From contig JAISBV010000106.1 in the NCBI GenBank assembly GCA_031266025.1, forward strand, positions 1 to 34,734: DNA of 34,734 bases, written 5' to 3'. Shown here in pieces: positions 15,949-23,047 of the stretch (the stretch's first letter is position 1; each line of letters opens with the position of its first letter). Below the pieces are notes generated by a model that was given only the letters and a program-made list of their open reading frames with translations, had not been told where the DNA came from and ran no database searches. Origin of the DNA: Eubacteriales Family XIII. Incertae Sedis bacterium. Lineage in GTDB: Bacteria > Bacillota > Clostridia > Peptostreptococcales > Anaerovoracaceae. The position numbers and the translations under genes are program-made.

Positions 15949-17784
15949 ATGAAGATCAATAAATGGATATCTTGTGTAATTGTTTTTATGGTTTTAACAT
16001 GCTCGGCCGTAATCGGCTTTAATGCGGCCGCGGATCCTTTCGGCGTCTTTGGGGATCACTTGTTCGATTGGTATGCCTTCGACATGACGAACAATCCGCG
16101 CGTGGCCAAGATCGCCTATCTGGACGAACGAAGCGGCGCTTATGATTCGTATATAATCGGCTGCTCGAAAACCGCGTCGTTTTCCGCAGAACGGCTGAAC
16201 GAATATTACGGCGACGCCGCTTTTTACAATATGATCATGTACGGCGGCGACATGTACGACATCAAGAAGACAGCCGAGTACGTTATCCTGCAATACTCGC
16301 CCAAAAATATCATCATCGCGCTCGGCCTTGAGGAAACGACGCGCTACAATTATAACGATGAGGGGATCAAGAACGAATTGCACGCCAAGACGGACGGCGA
16401 ACCCTTGCTTCCGTTTTACGCGAAATACGCCCTGCTCAACCCCGGCTACGGCTTGGACAAGCTGAGCGCCATGGCCGACAGGAGTCTGCTTCCGGGGGCA
16501 ACCGACGTATTCGTTCCGGAAAGCGGCGTTTATAACAAAACAAGACGCGATGCGGAGTCCATAGGCGATTTGGAAGAATTTCGCAGGAACAATCCCGCGT
16601 TCGAGTACGACCTGACAGACAAAACTATGGATTTCTCGGATCAAGCAGTCTCCGACGTCGCGGAAATAAAACGGCTCTGTGACGAAAGGGGTGTGGATTT
16701 CAAACTTGTGATGATGCCTATCTATTACAAGGAAATGAATAATTACCGCTACGACGAATTACTGCGATATTGGGAGGCCTTGGCCGACGTTACCGAGTTT
16801 TGGGATTTTTCGGGGTATTCTTCGATCAGTTACGATGAAAGATATTTTTACGACGCCTATCATTTCAGAAATTCTGTGGGCGATGCTGTGTTAGCGCGTA
16901 TATTCGGCGATACTCGGCGTTATGTGCCCGCGGACTTAGGGCAGCTGACGACGAAGGAAAACGCGGACGTCCGCGCCGCGGACGTTTTTACGGACAAAGG
17001 CGCGCCCGATCCGTCGCTTTACACGAAGGAACTCCCCATATTACTGTACCACGATTTGTCGGAATCGACGGACGGCGCCGCCGTCACGCCCGAAAGCTTC
17101 GGACGGGATATGCTCGCCCTGAAAGAAAACGGCTACACCGCCGTCAGCTTTGCGGATGTGCGCGATTACGCGGAACGCGGTACAGAACTGCCGGAAAAAC
17201 CTGTAGTGATCAGTTTTGACGACGGCTATCGGAGCAATTATCTGTTTGCCTATGAGATATTAAAGGAATTCGGTATGAAGGGCGTCGTCAACATGATCGG
17301 CGTTTCCGTCGGCAAATCCACATATAAGGATACGTCTCAGCCGATTATTCCGCATTTCAGTTACGCGGAAGCGCGTGAGATGTACGCGTCCGGCGTTATG
17401 GATTTTCAGAGCCACTCATATGCCATGCACGACAGCTTGCCGCTTGAGGATCCGCAGACATTCAGGAACGGCGTGCTGCCAAAAAAGGGAGAAGGCGAGA
17501 GAGAATATATTGAAGTTTTCCGAGCGGATGTGTTACAATCTAAGACGGAAGCAGAAAAAAATATAGGCGCCGACGTATTTGTATACGCCTATCCGATGGG
17601 CTTTTACAGCGAATTGACGGAAGCCCTGCTGATCGAAACGGGATTTTCCGTCACACTGTCCATCGAACCCGGGATCAATTGCTTGATCAAAGGAATTCCG
17701 CAGAGCTTATTGGCCATGAAGCGCATAAACAGGACGACTGAATCCAAGGACATCATCGAAACGCTTGCCGAATTTTCGGAATAG
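15949..17784 (+). CDS. extracytoplasmic SGNH-hydrolase-like / PgaB-type polysaccharide deacetylase fusion
   Basis: A 611-residue protein with an N-terminal membrane anchor or signal segment (about residues 5 to 27). Residues about 50 to 320 resemble DltD/AlgJ-like SGNH proteins: YIIGCSKTASF carries a candidate nucleophile S73, and YDAYHF supplies D302 and H305 as the Asp-x-x-His pair. Residues about 360 to 610 are a NodB-type polysaccharide deacetylase: ILLYHDLSE, VVISFDDGY (D424, D425), FQSHSYAMHD (H489, H494) and YAYPMG. The H-x4-H spacing is that of PgaB/IcaB enzymes, which de-N-acetylate poly-N-acetylglucosamine, rather than the H-x3-H of most peptidoglycan deacetylases. It is probably exported and membrane-anchored, acting together with the MBOAT protein 9 nt upstream. 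The polymer is unknown. Confidence 0.85.
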   Translation: MKINKWISCVIVFMVLTCSAVIGFNAAADPFGVFGDHLFDWYAFDMTNNPRVAKIAYLDERSGAYDSYIIGCSKTASFSAERLNEYYGDAAFYNMIMYGGDMYDIKKTAEYVILQYSPKNIIIALGLEETTRYNYNDEGIKNELHAKTDGEPLLPFYAKYALLNPGYGLDKLSAMADRSLLPGATDVFVPESGVYNKTRRDAESIGDLEEFRRNNPAFEYDLTDKTMDFSDQAVSDVAEIKRLCDERGVDFKLVMMPIYYKEMNNYRYDELLRYWEALADVTEFWDFSGYSSISYDERYFYDAYHFRNSVGDAVLARIFGDTRRYVPADLGQLTTKENADVRAADVFTDKGAPDPSLYTKELPILLYHDLSESTDGAAVTPESFGRDMLALKENGYTAVSFADVRDYAERGTELPEKPVVISFDDGYRSNYLFAYEILKEFGMKGVVNMIGVSVGKSTYKDTSQPIIPHFSYAEAREMYASGVMDFQSHSYAMHDSLPLEDPQTFRNGVLPKKGEGEREYIEVFRADVLQSKTEAEKNIGADVFVYAYPMGFYSELTEALLIETGFSVTLSIEPGINCLIKGIPQSLLAMKRINRTTESKDIIETLAEFSE

Positions 17785-17803
17785 TATTATGAAGGGATGA
17801 GAA

Positions 17804-18037
17804 ATGCGAGAGAAAATCAAGAAATTTTTGGCGCAAAACAAAAATACAGACGGACTTGCGGATGAGGATGATCTCTTTGAGAAGGGTTTCGTGGATTCAC
17901 TGTTCGCGCTGCAGCTGATCATGTTTCTCGAAAGGGAATTCAAGACTCATATTCCGAACGAGTTGATCAAGGAGGACAATTTCAGAAGCGTCGATGCCAT
18001 TGTGGGTACGGTTACGTCATTGCAGGGTCAAGGATAA
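17804..18037 (+). CDS. DltC-like acyl carrier protein
   Basis: A 77-residue acidic carrier protein. The phosphopantetheine attachment motif is FEKGFVDSLFALQL with Ser32, and the preceding 'DEDDLFE' and following 'LEREFKTHIPNELI' resemble the D-alanyl carrier DltC more than fatty-acid ACPs, which have GADSLD. It has the expected four-helix length. The ATG has AAGGG 7 nt upstream. It lies 19 nt after the SGNH/deacetylase gene and 35 nt before the FkbH-like gene. It is likely to be loaded by the FkbH-like protein and to hand its acyl group to the MBOAT protein. The acyl group itself cannot be read from the sequence. Confidence 0.92.
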   Translation: MREKIKKFLAQNKNTDGLADEDDLFEKGFVDSLFALQLIMFLEREFKTHIPNELIKEDNFRSVDAIVGTVTSLQGQG

Positions 18038-18072
18038 ATAGGCCGGGGGCGGTGTAATCCGTCGGAGCGAAA

Positions 18073-19104
18073 ATGAAAAACGAAAAGAAAATCAAATGTG
18101 TGGTTTGGGATTTGGACGGTACCGTTTGGAAAGGCGTCCTGATGTACGGGGACGCGCTCGTACCCAAACACGGTATCCGCGAAGTCTTGGAAGAACTGGA
18201 CAGGCGCGGCATATTGCAGTCAGTCGCGAGCAAGAATGACCACGATGAGGCTTTCGCGAAATTGAAAGAATTCGGATTCGATGAGTTCTTCCTGTACCCG
18301 CGCATCAACTGGAACTCGAAGGCGACGTCCATCCGTGAGATCGCCGACGCGCTGAACATCGGCGTCGATACATTCGCGTTTGTGGACGACAGCAAATCGG
18401 AGCGTGAAGAAGTGAGTTTTCACCTGCCGGAGGTGCTCGTCATAGACGCCGCGCGTTACCTCGAAATCCCGGACATGGATAGGCTGAAGCCTGTCTTCGT
18501 CACTGAGGACGCCGTCAACAGAAGAACCATGTACCGCGACGAAATCATAAGGCGAAAAGCCGAAACCGGTTTTACGGGGAGCAGTGAAGCCTTTTTGCGT
18601 TCACTGAGCATGGAATTGAAAATCGCTCCCGTTTCGGAACAGGATTTGCAAAGGGTAGAGGAACTTACGCTGCGGACGAGCCAGATGAATGCGACGGGTT
18701 ATACATACTCATATGAAGAATTGCGCGCGCTTATAAATTCCGGGAATCATATATTCTTGGTCGCCGAATTGTCTGACCGCTTTGGCTCTTACGGAAAAAT
18801 CGGTCTCGTGCTCTTGGAAAAAACCGACGACTCTTATATTATAAAGCTGCTGATCATGTCCTGCCGCGTCATGTCGAAAGGCATAGGATCAACGCTGCTC
18901 GTCTTTCTGATCAAAAAAGCCGCGGCGAATCGCAAAAAACTGCTTGCCGAATTCTTGGAAACAGACAGGAACCGCGCGATGTACATCACGTACAAATTCA
19001 TGGGCTTTTCGGAGACGGAGCGGGATGGAGACAGGGCGCTGCTCATGTATTCCTCGGACGCGGAACGGGAATTCCCGGATTATATCAAAGTACTGTCCGA
19101 ATAA
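18073..19104 (+). CDS. FkbH-like HAD-IIIC acyl-carrier loading protein
   Basis: A 343-residue protein of the FkbH family. The N-terminal HAD-type domain has VVWDLDGTVWKG (D13, D15), the ASKNDHDEA motif, INWNSKATSIREIA and FAFVDDSKSEREEV, all typical of FkbH. The C-terminal GNAT-like half has the TSQMNATGYTYS segment and LIMSCRVMSKGIGSTLL with the conserved SCR. Characterised relatives take 1,3-bisphosphoglycerate, remove phosphate and load a glyceryl group as a thioester on a carrier protein. They usually occur in polyketide pathways making methoxymalonyl or glyceryl units. No polyketide synthase is present here; the adjacent partner is a DltC-like carrier, so a role in surface-polymer acylation is inferred. 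The start ATG has GGAG 5 nt upstream. Confidence 0.92.
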   Translation: MKNEKKIKCVVWDLDGTVWKGVLMYGDALVPKHGIREVLEELDRRGILQSVASKNDHDEAFAKLKEFGFDEFFLYPRINWNSKATSIREIADALNIGVDTFAFVDDSKSEREEVSFHLPEVLVIDAARYLEIPDMDRLKPVFVTEDAVNRRTMYRDEIIRRKAETGFTGSSEAFLRSLSMELKIAPVSEQDLQRVEELTLRTSQMNATGYTYSYEELRALINSGNHIFLVAELSDRFGSYGKIGLVLLEKTDDSYIIKLLIMSCRVMSKGIGSTLLVFLIKKAAANRKKLLAEFLETDRNRAMYITYKFMGFSETERDGDRALLMYSSDAEREFPDYIKVLSE

Positions 19105-19137
19105 TCGCGGCAGCCGGCAGGCCGTAAAGGTGATATC

Positions 19138-19767
19138 ATGTTGGAATTGACTTGCAGCAAGTTCATAGACCGGCTTTCGTCAAAAGAACCCGTACCCGGT
19201 GGCGGAGGAGCATCCGCTTACGCGGGCGCCTTGGGCATGGCCCTTGGCGCTATGGTGGGCAATCTCACTTTGGGGAAAGAGAAATACGCCGCGGTACAGT
19301 ATGATATTCAAGAGCTGACAAACCGTGCGCAGAAATTGACCGGTCGCTTTAAAACCTTGGTAAATCAAGATGCGGAGGCGTTTCTTATTCTTTCATCAGC
19401 CTACAGGATGCCCCATGCCGCCGAAGAAGAGCAGCATGCAAGGAACGACGCGATTCAGCAGGCCTTGATCGCGGCGGCGGAAACACCGCTCGAAATTGCG
19501 GAATGCTGTTTGGAAGCGATTGACTTGCACGAAAAATATGCGAAAATAGGAAATACGCTCGCAATCAGCGACGTGGGCGTGGGCGTGATCCTCTGCAAAG
19601 CAGCGCTGCAGGGAGCGCGGCTTAATGTTCTGATCAATACGAAAACCATGAGGGACGCGGAACAAAAAAACAGAATTGAAAGCCGTTTGAACGAAATCGA
19701 GAAAATCGGCTCGGAAAAAGCGGATTGTGTATACAGGAAAGTTGAGACCATGCTGAAAACACAATAG
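19138..19767 (+). CDS. fchA: methenyl-THF cyclohydrolase / formimino-THF cyclodeaminase family protein (FchA-like)
   Basis: A 209-residue all-helical protein of the cyclodeaminase/cyclohydrolase family. Signatures are the N-terminal FIDRLSSKEPVPGGGGASAYAGALGMALGAMVGNLT, interrupted by no gap in the Gly-rich folate-binding loop, and the later EIAECCLEAI and NTLAISDVGVGVILCKAAL segments. Its length equals that of clostridial FchA, which hydrolyses methenyl-THF to formyl-THF. A formimino-THF cyclodeaminase role is possible, but no histidine-degradation gene is nearby. AAAGGTGAT lies just upstream of the ATG. It sits 63 bp before folE, directly ahead of the folate biosynthesis genes, so a folate-dependent one-carbon role fits the context. 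Confidence 0.87.
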   Translation: MLELTCSKFIDRLSSKEPVPGGGGASAYAGALGMALGAMVGNLTLGKEKYAAVQYDIQELTNRAQKLTGRFKTLVNQDAEAFLILSSAYRMPHAAEEEQHARNDAIQQALIAAAETPLEIAECCLEAIDLHEKYAKIGNTLAISDVGVGVILCKAALQGARLNVLINTKTMRDAEQKNRIESRLNEIEKIGSEKADCVYRKVETMLKTQ

Positions 19768-19830
19768 TAACACGGCATTTGAGTAGTCTTGATTGAACCT
19801 TTGAACAGTAATGAGATAGGTGGTTTATCC

Positions 19831-20394
19831 ATGGACAGGGAGAGAATAGAAAAGGCCGTCAGGGAGATACTTTTCGCGATCGGGGAGGATCCGGACAGGG
19901 AGGGGCTTGCGGACACCCCTAAGAGGGTGTCGAAAATGTACGAGGAAATATTTTCGGGCTTCGGCCAAGACCCCGAAAAGGATCTTGAAATATTTTTTCA
20001 GGATGAAAAATACGAGGAGCTCGTTCTCGTAAAGGACATCCCTTTTTATTCGATGTGCGAGCACCATTTGACGCCCTTTTTCGGAAAGGCCCATGTGGCC
20101 TACCTTCCAAAACACGGCAAGCTTACCGGTTTGAGCAAGTTGGCAAGGGTCGTGGAAACCGTCGCAAAGAGACCGCAGCTTCAGGAGAGGATCACGGCCA
20201 CTATCGCCGACGCGATGATGAAAAAACTTGAGCCGTACGGTGTAATCGTCGTGATCGAGGCGGAGCATATGTGCATGACCATGAGGGGCGTGAAGAAGCC
20301 CGGCTCCAAAACGATAACATCCGCGATAAGGGGTGTATTCAAGACGGACTCCAAGTCGCGCGCCGAGGTTATTTCAATGATCAACCGCAATTAG
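19831..20394 (+). CDS. folE: GTP cyclohydrolase I
   Basis: A 187-residue enzyme that converts GTP to 7,8-dihydroneopterin triphosphate, the first step of folate synthesis. Zinc ligands are in [11 protein letters not shown] (Cys and His) and HMCMTMRGV (Cys); [16 protein letters not shown] at the N-terminus and GLSKLARVV in the middle are standard. ATG 19831 gives the usual family length and has AGATAGGTGG upstream. A longer frame from a TTG at 19789 adds 14 residues unlike the family and is rejected. The next gene, folP, follows after 9 nt. Confidence 0.97.
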   Translation: MDRERIEKAVREILFAIGEDPDREGLADTPKRVSKMYEEIFSGFGQDPEKDLEIFFQDEKYEELVLVKDIPFYSMCEHHLTPFFGKAHVAYLPKHGKLTGLSKLARVVETVAKRPQLQERITATIADAMMKKLEPYGVIVVIEAEHMCMTMRGVKKPGSKTITSAIRGVFKTDSKSRAEVISMINRN

Positions 20395-20403
20395 GGAGGG
20401 CTT

Positions 20404-21264
20404 ATGGATAAAAAAAGCACGGTATTATCCTCTCACATAAAAAAGATGAGCTTTTTCGGCCGGGAATTAGTATTCGGAGAGAAAACCTTGATCATGGGCA
20501 TTCTGAATCTCACGCCCGATTCGTTCTCGGACGGCGGGGACTTTGTCTCGGAAGAGCGGGCCGCAGAGCACGCAAAGGCTATGCTGAAAGACGGCGCGGA
20601 TATCATAGATATCGGCGGCGAGTCGTCGAGACCCGGCCACGTGAAAATAAGCGCCGAGGAAGAGCTTGAAAGGGTTATGCCCGTCGTCAAAAGGCTAAGC
20701 CGCGAAACGGACGCGGTATTGTCGCTCGATACGATAAGGGCCGACGTCGCGGAGGAAGCGATAAAAAACGGGGTTCATATCATCAACGATATTTGGGGAT
20801 TTCAAGGGGACAAGGATATGGCGGGCACAGCCGCGAAATACGGCGCCCCCGTGATATTGATGCACAACAAAAACGGTACGGAGTACGAGGGGGATATAAT
20901 AGAAGAAATCACTGTATTTCTTATGGAATCCGTCAGGATTGCGACGGAAGCGGGCGTTAAGAAGGACAGCATAATTCTGGATCCCGGCTTGGGTTTTGGG
21001 AAAACACCCGAGCAAAACCTGCACGTGATGGGACGGCTCGGCGAGATCAAAGCTCTCGGCTATCCGGTGCTTCTCGGAGCGTCGAGGAAATCCATGATCG
21101 GGAAGATACTGAATGTTCCCCCAAAGGACAGGGACGACGGAACAGTCGCAACAACCGTTTTGGGAATCGTTCAGGGGATTGATATCGTGCGGGTGCATAA
21201 TGTTTTGGCAAATGCCCGCGCGGCAAAGGTCGCTGACGCGATAGTAACGAGACAATATGGATAA
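20404..21264 (+). CDS. folP: dihydropteroate synthase
   Basis: A 286-residue TIM-barrel enzyme that joins hydroxymethyl-dihydropterin pyrophosphate and p-aminobenzoate; it is the sulfonamide target. Motifs are GILNLTPDSFSDGG, DIIDIGGESSRPG, INDIWGFQ, ILDPGLGFGKT, LLGASRKSMIG and the closing RVHNVLANARAAKVADAI. About 28 residues precede the first motif, slightly more than in the shortest homologues. GGGAGG lies 4 nt before the ATG. Its TAA overlaps the folB start by 8 bp, so the two are translationally coupled. Confidence 0.97.
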   Translation: MDKKSTVLSSHIKKMSFFGRELVFGEKTLIMGILNLTPDSFSDGGDFVSEERAAEHAKAMLKDGADIIDIGGESSRPGHVKISAEEELERVMPVVKRLSRETDAVLSLDTIRADVAEEAIKNGVHIINDIWGFQGDKDMAGTAAKYGAPVILMHNKNGTEYEGDIIEEITVFLMESVRIATEAGVKKDSIILDPGLGFGKTPEQNLHVMGRLGEIKALGYPVLLGASRKSMIGKILNVPPKDRDDGTVATTVLGIVQGIDIVRVHNVLANARAAKVADAIVTRQYG

Positions 21265-21622
21265 GATCATAATGGAAAATATGGCGTTTTACGGTCATCA
21301 CGGCGTTTTACCTGAAGAAAAAGTCCTCGGCCAGAGGTTTTTCGTGGACGCGTACCTCGGCCTATCGTTGAAAAAAGCCGGAGAAACCGACGATCTGAGC
21401 TTTTCCGTAAATTACGGAGCCGTGTATGAAACTATAAAGGAAGTCGTCGCGAATGAATGTTTTGACCTGCTCGAAGCCTTGGCTGAAAGGCTCTGCAATG
21501 AAATATTCTGTTGTTATCCGCAGGTGCGCGAGATACGAATAAGGGTTAAAAAACCCGAAGCGCCCGTCCCCGGACTCTTCGACTTCTTTGGGGTGGAAAT
21601 CGAACGCGAAAGGCAGAAATGA
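21257..21622 (+). CDS. folB: dihydroneopterin aldolase
   Basis: A 121-residue enzyme of the folate pathway that cleaves 7,8-dihydroneopterin to hydroxymethyl-dihydropterin and glycolaldehyde. The N-terminal signature MENMAFYGHHGVLPEEKVLGQRF, read here across two short segments, the SVNYGAVYETIKEVV helix, FDLLEALAERL and the C-terminal RIRVKKPEAPVPG with the catalytic Lys are all present. It overlaps folP by 8 bp at its start and folK by 4 bp (ATGA) at its end. Confidence 0.96.
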   Translation: MDKIIMENMAFYGHHGVLPEEKVLGQRFFVDAYLGLSLKKAGETDDLSFSVNYGAVYETIKEVVANECFDLLEALAERLCNEIFCCYPQVREIRIRVKKPEAPVPGLFDFFGVEIERERQK

Positions 21623-22086
21623 GCAGGATATACTTGGGTCTCGGAACGAATCTCGGAGACACGGAAAGCAACCTCGAACAGGCCCTTTATTGCCTGTCGG
21701 AAAAGATAACAATCCTTAAAAAATCCTCCCTTTATGAAACGGAACCCGTCGGATTCAAAGATCAGCCGTGGTTTTTGAACATGGTTGTCGAAGCCGAAAC
21801 AGACCTGTCTCCGAACGGGCTTCTCCGCTTTGTACAGAGCACGGAAAAGCGCATGAAAAGGGTCAAGACGATTGTAAACGGCCCCAGAATCATAGATATC
21901 GACATACTTTTGTATGACGATGAACGCGTTGACGCGGAAGGTCTCATAATACCGCACCCAAGAATGACGGAAAGGGCATTTGTGATGGTTCCGCTCCGTG
22001 AGATATCGCCCGGACTTGTCATTTCCGGCAAAAGCATAAGTGATATAATGTCCGGCTTCAGCGGGGAGAGGATACGCAAAGTATGA
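21619..22086 (+). CDS. folK: 2-amino-4-hydroxy-6-hydroxymethyldihydropteridine pyrophosphokinase
   Basis: A 155-residue pyrophosphokinase that activates hydroxymethyl-dihydropterin with ATP before FolP acts. Motifs are YLGLGTNLGDTESNLEQAL, SLYETEPVGFKDQPWFLNMV and the active-site NGPRIIDIDILLYDDERV. The C-terminal PHPRMTERAFVMVPLREI segment is also typical. Its start overlaps folB (ATGA). The HD-domain gene begins 3 nt after its stop, so that gene belongs to the same transcript. Confidence 0.96.
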   Translation: MSRIYLGLGTNLGDTESNLEQALYCLSEKITILKKSSLYETEPVGFKDQPWFLNMVVEAETDLSPNGLLRFVQSTEKRMKRVKTIVNGPRIIDIDILLYDDERVDAEGLIIPHPRMTERAFVMVPLREISPGLVISGKSISDIMSGFSGERIRKV

Positions 22087-22089
22087 AGT

Positions 22090-22566
22090 ATGAAAAGAAT
22101 TAACGACATCCTGAATGACCCCGAATATCTGCTCTGTGTAAATCGGATTCGAGCGGCGGAGGCCGACAGAATCTATTGCCGTCACGACCCGGCGCATTTT
22201 CTCGACGTCGCGAGACTCGCCCGCATTATAGCGCTTGAGGAGAATTTTGACGCGGACAAAGAGCTCTTGTACGCTATGGGCCTGCTGCACGACATAGGCA
22301 GGCATACAGAATACGAAAACGGAACCGACCACGCGATCGCGGGCAGTAAAATAGCCGAAAAAATCCTCGCAAGGCACGGTTTTACGAAGACGGAGCGAGA
22401 AACGATAACCGAAGCCATAGAAGATCACAGGGCCGGAAGCGCTGCCTCGCCCTTGGCAGATATCCTTTACAGAGCCGACAAGCTGTCAAGAAACTGCGTG
22501 CTCTGCGACGCTGCAGCAACGTGCAAAAGGTTCCAAAACGGCGAAAAAGCTTTTCTGCTTTATTGA
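22090..22566 (+). CDS. HD-domain phosphohydrolase in the folate operon
   Basis: A 158-residue protein of the HD superfamily. The metal-binding residues are visible: H36 in the PAHFLDVARLAR helix, H67-D68 in MGLLHDIGRHTEY, a following His in GTDHAIAG, EAIEDHR, and the closing Asp in LYRADKLSRN. It ends with a Cys-rich stretch (NCVLCDAAATC). HD proteins hydrolyse phosphate esters of nucleotides or pterin-like compounds; the substrate is not known here. It lies 3 nt after folK. Folate synthesis needs dihydroneopterin triphosphate to lose its phosphates between FolE and FolB, and no Nudix enzyme for this is present in the operon, so this protein is a candidate. Confidence 0.82.
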   Translation: MKRINDILNDPEYLLCVNRIRAAEADRIYCRHDPAHFLDVARLARIIALEENFDADKELLYAMGLLHDIGRHTEYENGTDHAIAGSKIAEKILARHGFTKTERETITEAIEDHRAGSAASPLADILYRADKLSRNCVLCDAAATCKRFQNGEKAFLLY

Positions 22567-22630
22567 TACAAGCACAGAATGCCTGCGCCGGCACGAACGA
22601 CCTGTAAGCCGCTTCGCCCGAAAGGTAATC

Positions 22631-23047
22631 ATGAACATAGATATCGACAAAATCAGGAATTTTTTTAAGGCCGACCGTTTCGCTATGAACGCAGGAGTAG
22701 AAATAGAGACCGTGAGCGAGGATGAGGTTGTGTGCGGCATGGACATACGCGACATACACATGAACGCGGGAGGGGCCGTGCAGGGCGGCGCCATATTCAC
22801 GCTCTCCGACCTTACGTTTGCCGTGCATTCAAACCTGCATAGGCTGTGCGGCGCGGACGTGGGCGTGACGGTGGGGCAGTCGTGCAGCATTTCCTATTTG
22901 AAAGCTCCGAAAGGGCGCCGGCTGACCGCCAAATCTGTCTGCCTGTCCAAAGGCCGCACGATGTCCGTGTACCGCGTGACAGTCGAGGACGAACTCGGCA
23001 ACCGCATATCGGAAATGCACGGCAACGGGTTCACGACCCGCGCGTGA
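22631..23047 (+). CDS. PaaI-type hotdog thioesterase
   Basis: A 138-residue hotdog-fold protein of the PaaI/YbgC-like thioesterase group. The core motif DIHMNAGGAVQGGAIFTLSD matches the active-site loop and helix of PaaI proteins, in which the Asp at the helix start is catalytic. The region SCSISYLKAPKGRRLTAKS is the standard central beta strand. The family hydrolyses acyl-CoA, often aromatic or phenylacetyl-CoA; the substrate here is unknown. It is the last plus-strand gene of the long run, 64 bp after the HD gene, and its TGA abuts the stop codon of the convergent dipeptidase gene without any gap. Confidence 0.88.
   Translation: MNIDIDKIRNFFKADRFAMNAGVEIETVSEDEVVCGMDIRDIHMNAGGAVQGGAIFTLSDLTFAVHSNLHRLCGADVGVTVGQSCSISYLKAPKGRRLTAKSVCLSKGRTMSVYRVTVEDELGNRISEMHGNGFTTRA

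Noticed and set aside
19768-19830. THF riboswitch upstream of folE
   Set aside because: The 63-nt gap is too short and shows no matching conserved core.
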